From contig JALSJL010000287.1 of assembly GCA_026989405.1 (NCBI GenBank), positions 1 to 15,437 on the forward strand: 15,437 bases of DNA, in the 5' to 3' direction. Below the pieces are notes generated by a model. That model was not told where the DNA came from, did not search any database, and saw only the letters and a program-made list of their open reading frames with translations. Position 1 is the first letter of the stretch, and each line of letters starts with the position of its first letter. Source of the stretch: Marinosulfonomonas sp. (GTDB taxonomy: Bacteria > Pseudomonadota > Alphaproteobacteria > Rhodobacterales > Rhodobacteraceae). This document shows positions 1-6,407 of the stretch, piece by piece. A program made the position numbers and the translations under genes.

Positions 1-2
1 TT

Positions 3-206
3 CCGCTGATGGCCTTTGGCGACCCGTTGATCCTTGTCGAGACGTCACGGCAATACCGCCCGCCGTTCGCGAGCGCCCTGGTCAGTTTCGCGGAGCGCAA
101 CCTGGTAAGTCATGTCGTGACCCGTCCGCGCTTTGCAAATCAGGTCTGTTGGGAAACCTGCGTGACCGGCAACGGTGATGGCAACGGCGACGGTGGCAAC
201 ATCTGA
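3..206 (+). CDS. Possible C-terminal end of an unidentified protein (5'-truncated by window edge)
   Basis: An open frame enters from the window edge and stops with TGA at 204-206, ten bases before the convergent stop of the next gene. About 67 residues are visible. Third codon positions are mostly G or C, as in the real genes here, which favours coding. The first ~45 residues (containing GDPLILVE and RPPFASALVSFAERN) look like a folded domain tail, but I recognise no family. The last ~14 residues are a low-complexity Gly/Asn/Asp run from a short repeat near 169-200. A second plus-strand frame is also open from the edge to 178, so the choice of frame is uncertain. It may equally be non-coding. 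Confidence 0.3.
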   Translation, partial: PLMAFGDPLILVETSRQYRPPFASALVSFAERNLVSHVVTRPRFANQVCWETCVTGNGDGNGDGGNI

Positions 207-216
207 CCGATCGCTT

Positions 217-708
217 TCAGGAACTTCCGGAGTTCTGCTGCTTGTCGTGGATCGCGGCGGCCAGCATCTCGGCCATGAACTTGGCCTGACCGGCTGGTGT
301 CGCCCCCCCGACCCCGATACGCGTGCCAAAACGCCACCAAAGGCCTGGCGCCCAAGCGCGCCCGCCACGGGTTTTCGTGCGGATCAGAAACCCGTGCGAT
401 GGCTTGAAGGCAAACGCACCGCGTTCGACGGCGACAATGTCATCGAGTTTGCACAGCTGGCGCCCGCCACTGTCACGCAGCGCGTCCCTGGTCAGGATGA
501 TCGCATGTCCCGTCGCCTGGTAGAGCCGCTGAGCGATCACAAGCACACCCGCGCCGATCGCCAGCAAGACAAGCCGCCAGAACAGTGAAATGGATGGCAT
601 CGCCAGCCCGAGATAAACGACCATCGCCCCCAGCAGCAAAAGAACTGCAAGCGAGGCCAGGCGCCGAACAGGGGTTGGGGCCAGCTCAGCCAGCACGTCA
701 TCGTTCAT
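217..708 (-). CDS. Small two-helix membrane protein of unknown function
   Basis: The protein has 163 residues. Residues 17-37 and 41-60 are two hydrophobic segments forming a membrane hairpin. They are followed by a soluble stretch (about 66-153) with alternating strands, such as HAIILTRDAL, DDIVAVERGAF and HGFLIRTK. This pattern resembles the PH-like cytoplasmic domains seen in other small bacterial membrane proteins, but that is my inference and no function follows from it. The start at 708 (MNDDVLAEL) is chosen because AAGGAAAA stands just upstream on the minus strand. Longer in-frame starts would run into the upstream regulator gene. It lies 13 bases downstream of the TetR gene on the same strand and is probably co-transcribed with it. 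Confidence 0.8.
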   Translation of the reverse strand: MNDDVLAELAPTPVRRLASLAVLLLLGAMVVYLGLAMPSISLFWRLVLLAIGAGVLVIAQRLYQATGHAIILTRDALRDSGGRQLCKLDDIVAVERGAFAFKPSHGFLIRTKTRGGRAWAPGLWWRFGTRIGVGGATPAGQAKFMAEMLAAAIHDKQQNSGSS

Positions 709-721
709 CGGGTTTTCCTTG

Positions 722-1315
722 TCATTGTCCGGCCGACACAGAGCGCCGGACCATATCCCAGTAAATCTGGGCCACGTCTTCACGCGTCAGGCGCCCGCCT
801 TCCTGATACCAGGTGTTCACACCGGTCAGCATGGCAATGATTGCCATGGTTGCCAGGCGATTGTCCGGCACATGAAAAACGCCCGCATCCTGGCCGCGCG
901 CAAGAATTGTCTCGAGCTCGCTTTCATAACGCCGGCGAAGTCGTTCGATTTCACGAAAATTTTCTTCGTCAAGGTTGCGAAGCTCCATGTAGGCGATGAA
1001 AACCTGTTCCGGCCGTTCGAGGTGATAGGCGATATGAAACCGGCAAAAGTTCTGCAACTGCGCCATGGGATCGTCCGGTTTGGGACGCGCCTCCCAGGTT
1101 TCCAGCAGGTCTTCGAGATGAACCCGCATCAGGTCATACAACAGCGTCTGCTTGTCCGGCGTATAAAGATACAGCGCGCCGGCCTGGACACCGACTTCGG
1201 CCGCGATCTGGCGCATGGACACGGCGGCATAGCCATGTCTTGCAAACAGCCTGATGGCCGCCTGGCGCACCAGCGGTCCGGTGATTTTGGAATGCGATCC
1301 GGTTTTTCGTGCCAT
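722..1315 (-). CDS. TetR/AcrR-family transcriptional regulator
   Basis: The protein has 197 residues, the usual TetR length. Residues ~12-58 are the N-terminal DNA-binding domain; RQAAIRLFARHGYAAVSMRQ and IAAEVGVQAGALYLYTPDK give the classic helix-turn-helix followed by the Y-x-Y/F-x-x-K signature. The remaining ~140 residues are the helical ligand-binding and dimer domain, whose ligand cannot be read from sequence. The C-terminal part (HIAYHLERPEQVFIAYMELRNL) recalls regulators of acyl-CoA and branched-chain acid metabolism, a weak family impression only. ATG at 1315 is the start that places the DNA-binding domain at the normal position. The ribosome site upstream is poor. A perfect palindrome lies 14-28 bases before the start and suggests autoregulation. 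Confidence 0.93.
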   Translation of the reverse strand: MARKTGSHSKITGPLVRQAAIRLFARHGYAAVSMRQIAAEVGVQAGALYLYTPDKQTLLYDLMRVHLEDLLETWEARPKPDDPMAQLQNFCRFHIAYHLERPEQVFIAYMELRNLDEENFREIERLRRRYESELETILARGQDAGVFHVPDNRLATMAIIAMLTGVNTWYQEGGRLTREDVAQIYWDMVRRSVSAGQ

Positions 1316-1329
1316 GATTCGATGGTATC

Positions 1330-1343
1330 TGAACACTCGTTCA
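1330..1343. promoter_or_regulatory. Candidate TetR operator, palindrome TGAAC-N4-GTTCA
   Basis: The 14-bp site TGAACACTCGTTCA is a perfect inverted repeat with 5-bp arms and a 4-bp spacer. It lies 14 bases upstream of the TetR start codon and between that gene and the divergent lipoprotein gene at 1414. A symmetric site of this size directly before its own gene is typical of TetR autorepression. Binding by this protein is inferred, not shown. Confidence 0.55.
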
Positions 1344-1413
1344 ATTGGTAGCGCCGCCTTGCATGCCGCCCCATGCCACCCTAATGAACGGATCAGGAAA
1401 GTTTGAGGGCCCA

Positions 1414-1740
1414 ATGGTTCGAATGTCTGAATTGGTTCTTGTATCGGCGCTCGTTCTGGCGGCTTGCAGCGATTTTCCCGAACTTGACGGCGTGATCTCG
1501 CCCGAGGCCCGTGCTGCGGATTACCCTGCCTTGATCCCGATCGACCAGGCGCTTCTGGCCGGTTTTGCGGGGCAACCGGACAGTCAGGCAGAAATTGACT
1601 GGCTGATCGCACGCGCCGCCGCCCTGCGCCGACGCGCAAGGGCCCTGGCCCGGCGCCCCGTCATTGACAACCGATCCCGCCGCCAGATGGCTTCGGCACT
1701 TGAGCGGCATTTCGAAAACGACAGCGAAATGTTGCGGTAA
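1414..1740 (+). CDS. Small lipoprotein of unknown function
   Basis: The product has 108 residues and is exported and lipid-anchored. A short signal segment (MVRMSELVLVSALVLAAC) ends in the lipobox LAAC with Cys18 as the acylated residue. Ser follows the Cys rather than Asp, so outer-membrane sorting is expected by the E. coli rule. The mature part is mostly helical: acidic at first (SDFPELDG), then very Arg/Ala-rich (LIARAAALRRRARALARRP at about 64-82). No family is recognised. The start at 1414 is preceded by GAGGG at a suitable distance; an ATG at 1423 would also keep the lipobox. It lies 54 bases before hom on the same strand and could share its transcript. Confidence 0.75.
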   Translation: MVRMSELVLVSALVLAACSDFPELDGVISPEARAADYPALIPIDQALLAGFAGQPDSQAEIDWLIARAAALRRRARALARRPVIDNRSRRQMASALERHFENDSEMLR

Positions 1741-1794
1741 AGTTGCGAAGCCGCTACAGACCGCCAAACGCGTTCTGGACAGAGAGACACCCAC

Positions 1795-3081
1795 ATGGCC
1801 GAAAAACTGCGTCTTGGAATTGCCGGGCTTGGCACCGTCGGCACCGGGGTTGTCCGGATCGTTCAGCGCCACGCCGCCCTGATCGCCGAACGCACCGGAC
1901 GGGCGGTTGAAATCACCGCGGTCTCGGCGCGAACCAGGGACAAGGAGCGCGGCGTGCGCCTGAATGCCTATGCCTGGGAAGACGACCCGACGGCGCTGGC
2001 CCTGCGGCCCGATGTCGATGTGTTCGTCGAACTGATGGGCGGCTCGGACGGCCCGGCCAAGGCCGCGACCGAGGCCGCGATTGCGGCGGGCAAGGACGTC
2101 GTGACCGCCAACAAGGCCATGCTTGCGCTGCATGGCCAGCAACTGGCGGAAACGGCCGAGAAAAATGGCGCCGTCATCCGTTTCGAAGCGGCCGTCGCCG
2201 GCGGCATTCCGGTGGTCAAGGCACTGACCGAAGGGCTGGCTGCTAACGAGATGGCCCGTGTCATGGGGGTCATGAACGGCACCTGCAATTTCATCCTGAC
2301 CGAAATGCAGAACACCGGGCGCAGCTATGACGAAGTGTTCCGGGAAGCGGCGGAACTGGGCTATCTCGAAGCCGACCCGACACTGGATGTGGGCGGCATT
2401 GATGCCGGCCACAAGCTGGCACTGCTGTCCGCCATCGCATTCGGAACGCAGGTCGACTTTGGAGCGGTCGAGTTGGAAGGCATCGAAAAGATCACCATCG
2501 AAGACATCGAGCAAGCCGCCGACATGGGCTACCGGATCAAGCTGCTGGGTGTCGCTCAGATGACCGGGCGCGGGCTGGAGCAACGCATGTCGCCCTGCCT
2601 TGTGCCGGCGACAAGCCCGCTTGGGCAACTGGAGGCCGCAACCAACATGGTTGTGCTGGAAGGCGACAGCGTGGGCCAGATCGTGCTGCGCGGGGCCGGC
2701 GCGGGCGAAGGCCCGACCGCCAGCGCCGTCATGGCCGATGTGGTCGACCTGGCGCGCGGCATTCGGGTTCCGACATTCGGTCGGCCCGCGCAAGGCCTGA
2801 CAAAGCCGACGCCGGCCAGATCAAGCGTGCCCGCCCCCTATTACATGCGCATCGAGCTGCAGGACAAGCCGGGCGCGCTGGCCCGCATCGCAACCGTGCT
2901 TGGCGACGCCGGAATTTCGATTGACCGCATGCGCCAGTATGGCCATGTCGACCCGACGGCCCCGGTCCTGATCGTCACCCACAAGACCAGCCGCTCGGCA
3001 CTGAATGACGCCATCGCCGCAATGCCGGCAACCGGCGTTCTTGCCAGCGATCCGGTTGCCATCCGTATCGAAGAGGTCTGA
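1795..3081 (+). CDS. hom: Homoserine dehydrogenase
   Basis: This enzyme catalyses NAD(P)H-dependent reduction of aspartate 4-semialdehyde to homoserine, the branch point to threonine, isoleucine and methionine, in the cytoplasm. It has 428 residues, the normal length for the monofunctional ACT-containing form. The Rossmann glycine motif GLGTVG is at residues 11-16 and the conserved NGTCNF at 161-166. The signature GYLEADPTLDVGGIDAGHKLAL includes the catalytic-type Lys207. A C-terminal ACT domain starts near residue 349 (YYMRIELQDKPGALARIATV). In this family the ACT domain serves feedback control by threonine; here that is inferred. ATG at 1795 is preceded by GAGAGAC. glpX follows after 117 bases. 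Confidence 0.97.
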   Translation: MAEKLRLGIAGLGTVGTGVVRIVQRHAALIAERTGRAVEITAVSARTRDKERGVRLNAYAWEDDPTALALRPDVDVFVELMGGSDGPAKAATEAAIAAGKDVVTANKAMLALHGQQLAETAEKNGAVIRFEAAVAGGIPVVKALTEGLAANEMARVMGVMNGTCNFILTEMQNTGRSYDEVFREAAELGYLEADPTLDVGGIDAGHKLALLSAIAFGTQVDFGAVELEGIEKITIEDIEQAADMGYRIKLLGVAQMTGRGLEQRMSPCLVPATSPLGQLEAATNMVVLEGDSVGQIVLRGAGAGEGPTASAVMADVVDLARGIRVPTFGRPAQGLTKPTPARSSVPAPYYMRIELQDKPGALARIATVLGDAGISIDRMRQYGHVDPTAPVLIVTHKTSRSALNDAIAAMPATGVLASDPVAIRIEEV

Positions 3082-3106
3082 CCCGGGTTCATCAGCGGAT
3101 TTCTGG

Positions 3107-3136
3107 TTGCGCTAACATGAATTTCAGGCGGCTAAT
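3107..3136 (+). promoter_or_regulatory. Weak candidate sigma70-type promoter for glpX-recJ
   Basis: TTGCGC at 3107-3112 and GCTAAT at 3131-3136 are separated by 18 bases in the 117-base hom-glpX gap. The match is moderate at both elements. It would leave a leader of roughly 55 bases before glpX. Read-through from hom is an equally good explanation. Confidence 0.25.
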
Positions 3137-3198
3137 TCGCTTGGCGCGCAGCCTGCCGCGCGCTAGGACAGGGCCGACAAAATAATCAGGACAGTGTA

Positions 3199-4164
3199 AT
3201 GGCTAACAAAGAAGAATTTCAGGATCGCATGCTCAGTCTCGGCCTTGCCCGGGTGTCGGAAGCCGCCGCCATGGCCTCGGCCAAACTGGTCGGGCGCGGC
3301 GACGAAAAGGCAGCCGATCAGGCCGCGGTCAATGCCATGCGGGACCAGCTCAACCTGCTGGACATTCAGGGCACGGTCGTCATTGGTGAAGGTGAGCGCG
3401 ATGAAGCGCCGATGCTGTTCATCGGTGAAGAGGTCGGCTCTGGCCATGGCCCCGAAGTGGACATCGCTCTCGATCCGCTGGAAGGGACGACCCTTACAGC
3501 CAAGGACATGCCAAATGCGCTGACGGTCATTGCCATGGCCCCGCGCCGGACCCTGCTGCATGCGCCGGACGTCTACATGGACAAGCTGGCAATCGGGCCG
3601 GGTTATCCGAAAGACGTGGTGTCGCTTGACATGGCGCCCGCCGAACGTGTCCGCGCTCTGGCCCGGGCCCGCGGATGCAATGACGACGACATCACCGTCT
3701 GCATTCTGGAACGCCCGCGCCACGAAGACCTGATCGCGGAAGTGCGCTCCACGGGCGCCGCCATTCGGCTCATCACCGACGGTGATGTCGCCGGGGTGAT
3801 CCACTGCGCCGAAGCCGAAATTACCGGGATCGACATGTATATGGGATCGGGCGGTGCCCCCGAAGGCGTGCTGGCCGCGTCGGCCCTGAAATGCATGGGT
3901 GGTCAGATGTGGGGCCGCCTGCTGTTTCGCAACAACGATGAACGCGGCCGCGCCCGCAAGGCCGGGATCGAAGATTTCGATCGCATCTATGCCCGCGACG
4001 ACATGGTCACAGCCGATGTCATCTTTGCCGCCACCGGCGTCACCGACGGATCAATCGTGAAGGGCATCAAGCGCGAACCGGGCGTGTTGGAAACGGAAAC
4101 CATCCTGATGCGTTCCAAGACCGGTTCGGTCCGGCGGATGACCTACAGAAACCCGACCGGCTGA
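3199..4164 (+). CDS. glpX: Class II fructose-1,6-bisphosphatase
   Basis: This enzyme hydrolyses fructose 1,6-bisphosphate to fructose 6-phosphate, the committed step of gluconeogenesis, with divalent metal in the cytoplasm. It has 321 residues, close to the 320-340 typical of GlpX. Metal and phosphate motifs of the lithium-sensitive inositol-phosphatase-like fold are visible: GEGERDEAPM at 63-72, DPLEGTT at 92-98, and GSGGAPEGVLAASALKCMGG with Glu222 in the position of the family's metal-ligand glutamate. The start at 3199 has AGGAC about ten bases upstream. The stop is 2 bases before the recJ start, so the two are surely co-transcribed. Close relatives in autotrophs can also act on sedoheptulose bisphosphate, but nothing nearby suggests that. 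Confidence 0.97.
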   Translation: MANKEEFQDRMLSLGLARVSEAAAMASAKLVGRGDEKAADQAAVNAMRDQLNLLDIQGTVVIGEGERDEAPMLFIGEEVGSGHGPEVDIALDPLEGTTLTAKDMPNALTVIAMAPRRTLLHAPDVYMDKLAIGPGYPKDVVSLDMAPAERVRALARARGCNDDDITVCILERPRHEDLIAEVRSTGAAIRLITDGDVAGVIHCAEAEITGIDMYMGSGGAPEGVLAASALKCMGGQMWGRLLFRNNDERGRARKAGIEDFDRIYARDDMVTADVIFAATGVTDGSIVKGIKREPGVLETETILMRSKTGSVRRMTYRNPTG

Positions 4165-4166
4165 CC

Positions 4167-5960
4167 ATGGCGGGCAACGCCTTTCTCGGGGTCGACCAGT
4201 CCTTGACCGGCCGGCGCTGGGTCGGGCCGGGCCCGGACGCCGACCGGCTGGCCGAGGCAATGGCCCAGAAGACCGGGCTTGAGCCTGCCCTGTGCCGGAC
4301 CATGGTGCGTCTGGGCGTGGCAGCCGATGACGCCGAGCGGTTCCTGCAACCCGCCCTGCGCGACCTGTTGCCCGATCCGCTGGGGCTGAAGGACATGGAC
4401 GTGGCCGCGCAACGCCTTGTTGCCGCCCTGAAGGACAAGCAGCGCATCGCGGTATTTGCCGACTATGATGTTGACGGGGCATCGTCGGCCGCCCTGCTCA
4501 TCAACTGGTTGCGCGCCATGGGGCACGCGGCGACGCTGTATGTTCCCGACCGCATCGACGAAGGCTACGGACCGAACGAAGACGCCATGGCGATGCTCGC
4601 GCGCGACCATGACCTGATCGTAACCGTCGACTGCGGCACGCTCAGCCATGCGCCGATTGCAGCGGCCGAAGGGGCCGATGTCATCGTGCTCGACCACCAC
4701 CTTGGCGGGGACACCCTGCCGCCGGCGCTGGCTGTCGTGAACCCGAACAGACGCGATGAAACCGGCGCATTGGGGCACCTGTGCGCCGCCGGCGTGGTCT
4801 TCCTGTTTCTGGTCCATGTCAATCGGCTGCTGCGCGAACAAGGCGTCGCCGGCCCCGATCTCATGGGGTTTCTTGATCTGGTTGCGCTTGCAACCGTTGC
4901 GGATGTCGCGCCGCTGAACGGGGTCAACCGGGCGTTTGTGCGCCAGGGCCTCAAGGTCATGGCAACCCGGCAACGGCCCGGGCTGGTGGCGCTTGGCGAT
5001 GTGGCCCGCCTGGATACCGCCCCGTCGGCCTACCACCTGGGCTATGTCCTTGGCCCGCGCATCAATGCGGGCGGGCGCATCGGAAAGGCCGACCTGGGCG
5101 CGCGGCTTCTGACGGCAACCGATCGCCATGAGGCGCTGTCGCTCGCCGAGAGGCTGGACCAACTCAACGCCGAGCGCCGCGAGGTGGAAGCACAGGTTCG
5201 CGATGCCGCACTCGCCCAGGCTGAAGAGCGCGGCCTTGATGCGCCGCTGGTCTGGGCCGCAGGTGAAGGGTGGCACCCCGGCGTGGTCGGCATCGTGGCG
5301 TCCCGGCTGAAAGAGATGACGAACCGCCCGGCCATCGTGATCGGCCTTGACGGCGATGAGGGCAAGGGCTCGGGGCGATCTGTCAGCGGGATCGACCTTG
5401 GGGCGTCGGTTCAGCGACTGGTGGAAGACGGGCTGTTGCTCAAGGGCGGCGGCCACAAGATGGCCGCCGGGCTGACCGTGGCGCGCGACAGGATGGAAGC
5501 CGCCATGGCGCGGCTCGGCGAATTGCTGGACAAGCAGGGCGCCGGGCAGCTTGGGCCGCGCGACCTGCGCCTGGATGGGATGCTGATGAGCGGGGCGGCA
5601 AGTGTTGAACTGGTCGAACAGCTTGAGGCCGCGGGCCCGTATGGCGCCGGCGCCCCTGCCCCGCGGTTTGCCTTTGCCGACCAGCAGATCCGCTTTGCCC
5701 GCCGGGTGGGTGACAGCCATCTGAAGATCAGTTTCTCCGACGGCGCCGGGCCGGTAATCGACGCGATTGCCTTTGGCGCCTTCGATGGCCCGCTGGGGCC
5801 TGCGCTGGAAGAAAGCGGCGGCGCGCGGTTCCACCTTGCCGGGCGGCTGGAGATCAACCACTGGCGCGGCAAGTCTCGCGTGCAACTGCGCCTGGAAGAT
5901 GCAGCGCCGGCAACGCGGGGGCAACAAGGGGGCAGTGCCGGCACCGGGCCAACGGTGTGA
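4167..5960 (+). CDS. recJ: Single-stranded-DNA-specific exonuclease RecJ
   Basis: RecJ degrades single-stranded DNA 5' to 3' in recombination, mismatch repair and fork processing. The protein has 597 residues, as usual for the family. The DHH phosphoesterase motifs are intact: DYDVDG starting at Asp99, VDCGT with Asp155, and the hallmark DHH at 176-178. The DHHA1 part follows with WHPGVVG at 369-375, the SGRS/SGIDLG stretch and GGGHKMAAG at 427-435. The C-terminal ~130 residues correspond to the OB-fold domain. No good ribosome site precedes the start; it lies 2 bases after glpX, so translation is probably coupled to glpX. The pairing with glpX is positional, with no obvious functional link. 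Confidence 0.96.
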   Translation: MAGNAFLGVDQSLTGRRWVGPGPDADRLAEAMAQKTGLEPALCRTMVRLGVAADDAERFLQPALRDLLPDPLGLKDMDVAAQRLVAALKDKQRIAVFADYDVDGASSAALLINWLRAMGHAATLYVPDRIDEGYGPNEDAMAMLARDHDLIVTVDCGTLSHAPIAAAEGADVIVLDHHLGGDTLPPALAVVNPNRRDETGALGHLCAAGVVFLFLVHVNRLLREQGVAGPDLMGFLDLVALATVADVAPLNGVNRAFVRQGLKVMATRQRPGLVALGDVARLDTAPSAYHLGYVLGPRINAGGRIGKADLGARLLTATDRHEALSLAERLDQLNAERREVEAQVRDAALAQAEERGLDAPLVWAAGEGWHPGVVGIVASRLKEMTNRPAIVIGLDGDEGKGSGRSVSGIDLGASVQRLVEDGLLLKGGGHKMAAGLTVARDRMEAAMARLGELLDKQGAGQLGPRDLRLDGMLMSGAASVELVEQLEAAGPYGAGAPAPRFAFADQQIRFARRVGDSHLKISFSDGAGPVIDAIAFGAFDGPLGPALEESGGARFHLAGRLEINHWRGKSRVQLRLEDAAPATRGQQGGSAGTGPTV

Positions 5961-5988
5961 CGGGGCACCGATTGCCGCACAACAAAAT

Positions 5989-6019
5989 GCCATCGGCCCA
6001 TCGGCCTGACACCGATGGC
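5989..6019. terminator. Imperfect candidate terminator hairpin after recJ
   Basis: GCCATCGG (5989-5996) pairs perfectly with CCGATGGC (6012-6019) across a 15-base loop. The 8-mer CATCGGCC is duplicated in tandem at 5991-6006, so the second copy can form an alternative, tighter 6-bp hairpin (5999-6004 with 6012-6017, loop of 7). There is no T-run after the stem on the plus strand, so intrinsic termination of recJ is doubtful. On the minus strand the stem is followed by a T-rich stretch, but no minus-strand gene ends here. Confidence 0.25.
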
Positions 6020-6081
6020 GGACGGATGCCGCCTGCGACGAACCCCATGCAAGTTTTCCCGGCTTGAGCCCAAGAATCTGC

Positions 6082-6110
6082 TTGCCCTTGATGCGCGCTT
6101 TGCCTAGATA
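6082..6110 (+). promoter_or_regulatory. Promoter of tRNA-Glu
   Basis: TTGCCC at 6082-6087 and TAGATA at 6105-6110 are spaced by exactly 17 bases. Transcription would start near 6117, about a dozen bases before the mature tRNA. The bases between the -10 and the start (ACGGCGCACG) are very GC-rich, the usual discriminator of stringently controlled stable-RNA promoters; that control is inferred. Confidence 0.55.
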
Positions 6111-6128
6111 ACGGCGCACGCCAAATGC

Positions 6129-6203
6129 GGCCCGTTCGTCTATCGGTTAGGACGCCAGGTTTTCAACCTGGAAAGAGGGGTTCGATTCCCCTACGGGCTG
6201 CCA
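6129..6203 (+). tRNA. tRNA-Glu (anticodon TTC)
   Basis: All arms fold. The acceptor stem pairs 6129-6135 with 6193-6199, with one G-U at the first pair. The anticodon stem CCAGG/CCTGG (6155-6159, 6167-6171) closes the loop TTTTCAA, giving anticodon TTC at 6162-6164, which reads GAA and GAG. The T stem AGGGG/CCCCT encloses TTCGATT. The discriminator is G6200 and CCA is encoded at 6201-6203. It stands alone between recJ and the dipeptidase operon, with its own promoter. No clear intrinsic terminator follows. Confidence 0.98.
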
Positions 6204-6301
6204 TTTCCCGGCGATTTTCCCAAAGACCGTGCGAACCCCGCACCCTCGGCGACCGGTTCAAGTTCCGGCCGCCTGACAAAAGTTGCCCATTCGCCCCGAG
6301 T

Positions 6302-6315
6302 TTGGCTTGAGCCAA
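6302..6315. promoter_or_regulatory. Inverted repeat overlapping the -35 of the dipeptidase operon
   Basis: TTGGCT-TG-AGCCAA is a perfect palindrome with 6-bp arms. It covers the -35 hexamer of the candidate promoter at 6307-6334, a position suited to an operator where a bound repressor would block RNA polymerase. No cognate regulator is encoded beside it. A chance palindrome of this size is possible. Confidence 0.35.
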
Positions 6316-6334
6316 CGGTGTTCATTGGTATGCT
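6307..6334 (+). promoter_or_regulatory. Candidate promoter of the dipeptidase / peptide-transport operon
   Basis: TTGAGC at 6307-6312 and TATGCT at 6329-6334 are spaced by 16 bases. The -10 is preceded by TGG, giving an extended -10 (TGnTATGCT). Transcription would begin near 6341 and leave a leader of about 67 bases before the TTG start at 6408. It is the best match in the 204-base gap after the tRNA. Confidence 0.4.
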
Positions 6335-6395
6335 GATGTTTCCGAAGGGGGATTCGGCACTTGACCGACAGGGTTCTGAAATCATCGCTACGCGC

Positions 6396-6401
6396 AGGAG
6401 G
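6396..6401 (+). promoter_or_regulatory. Ribosome binding site fixing the TTG start of the dipeptidase
   Basis: A full consensus AGGAGG is followed by six bases and then TTG at 6408. This outweighs the upstream in-frame ATG codons at 6318, 6330 and 6336, which have no comparable site and would add about 30 residues ahead of the conserved domain. Confidence 0.8.
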
Positions 6402-6407
6402 CCGAAT

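Noticed and set aside
1393..2793. Long minus-strand open frame opposite hom and the lipoprotein
   Set aside because: It is a codon-bias shadow of hom, low-complexity and without domain signals, while hom is unmistakable on the plus strand.
3144..3163. GCGCGC repeat able to form a hairpin in the hom-glpX gap
   Set aside because: The stem is short (6 bp), the motif is self-complementary in each copy, and no T-run follows, so it is not supported as a terminator.
4143..6119. Very long open frame (658 codons) on the minus strand opposite recJ
   Set aside because: High third-position GC in recJ keeps the antisense frame free of stops. The translation is rich in Arg, Gly, His and Pro, has no recognisable domain, and the plus strand carries complete RecJ motifs.
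6318..6407. N-terminal extension of the dipeptidase from ATG 6318
   Set aside because: It has no ribosome site comparable to the AGGAGG before TTG 6408, it would overlap the candidate promoter, and the conserved domain starts right after the TTG.
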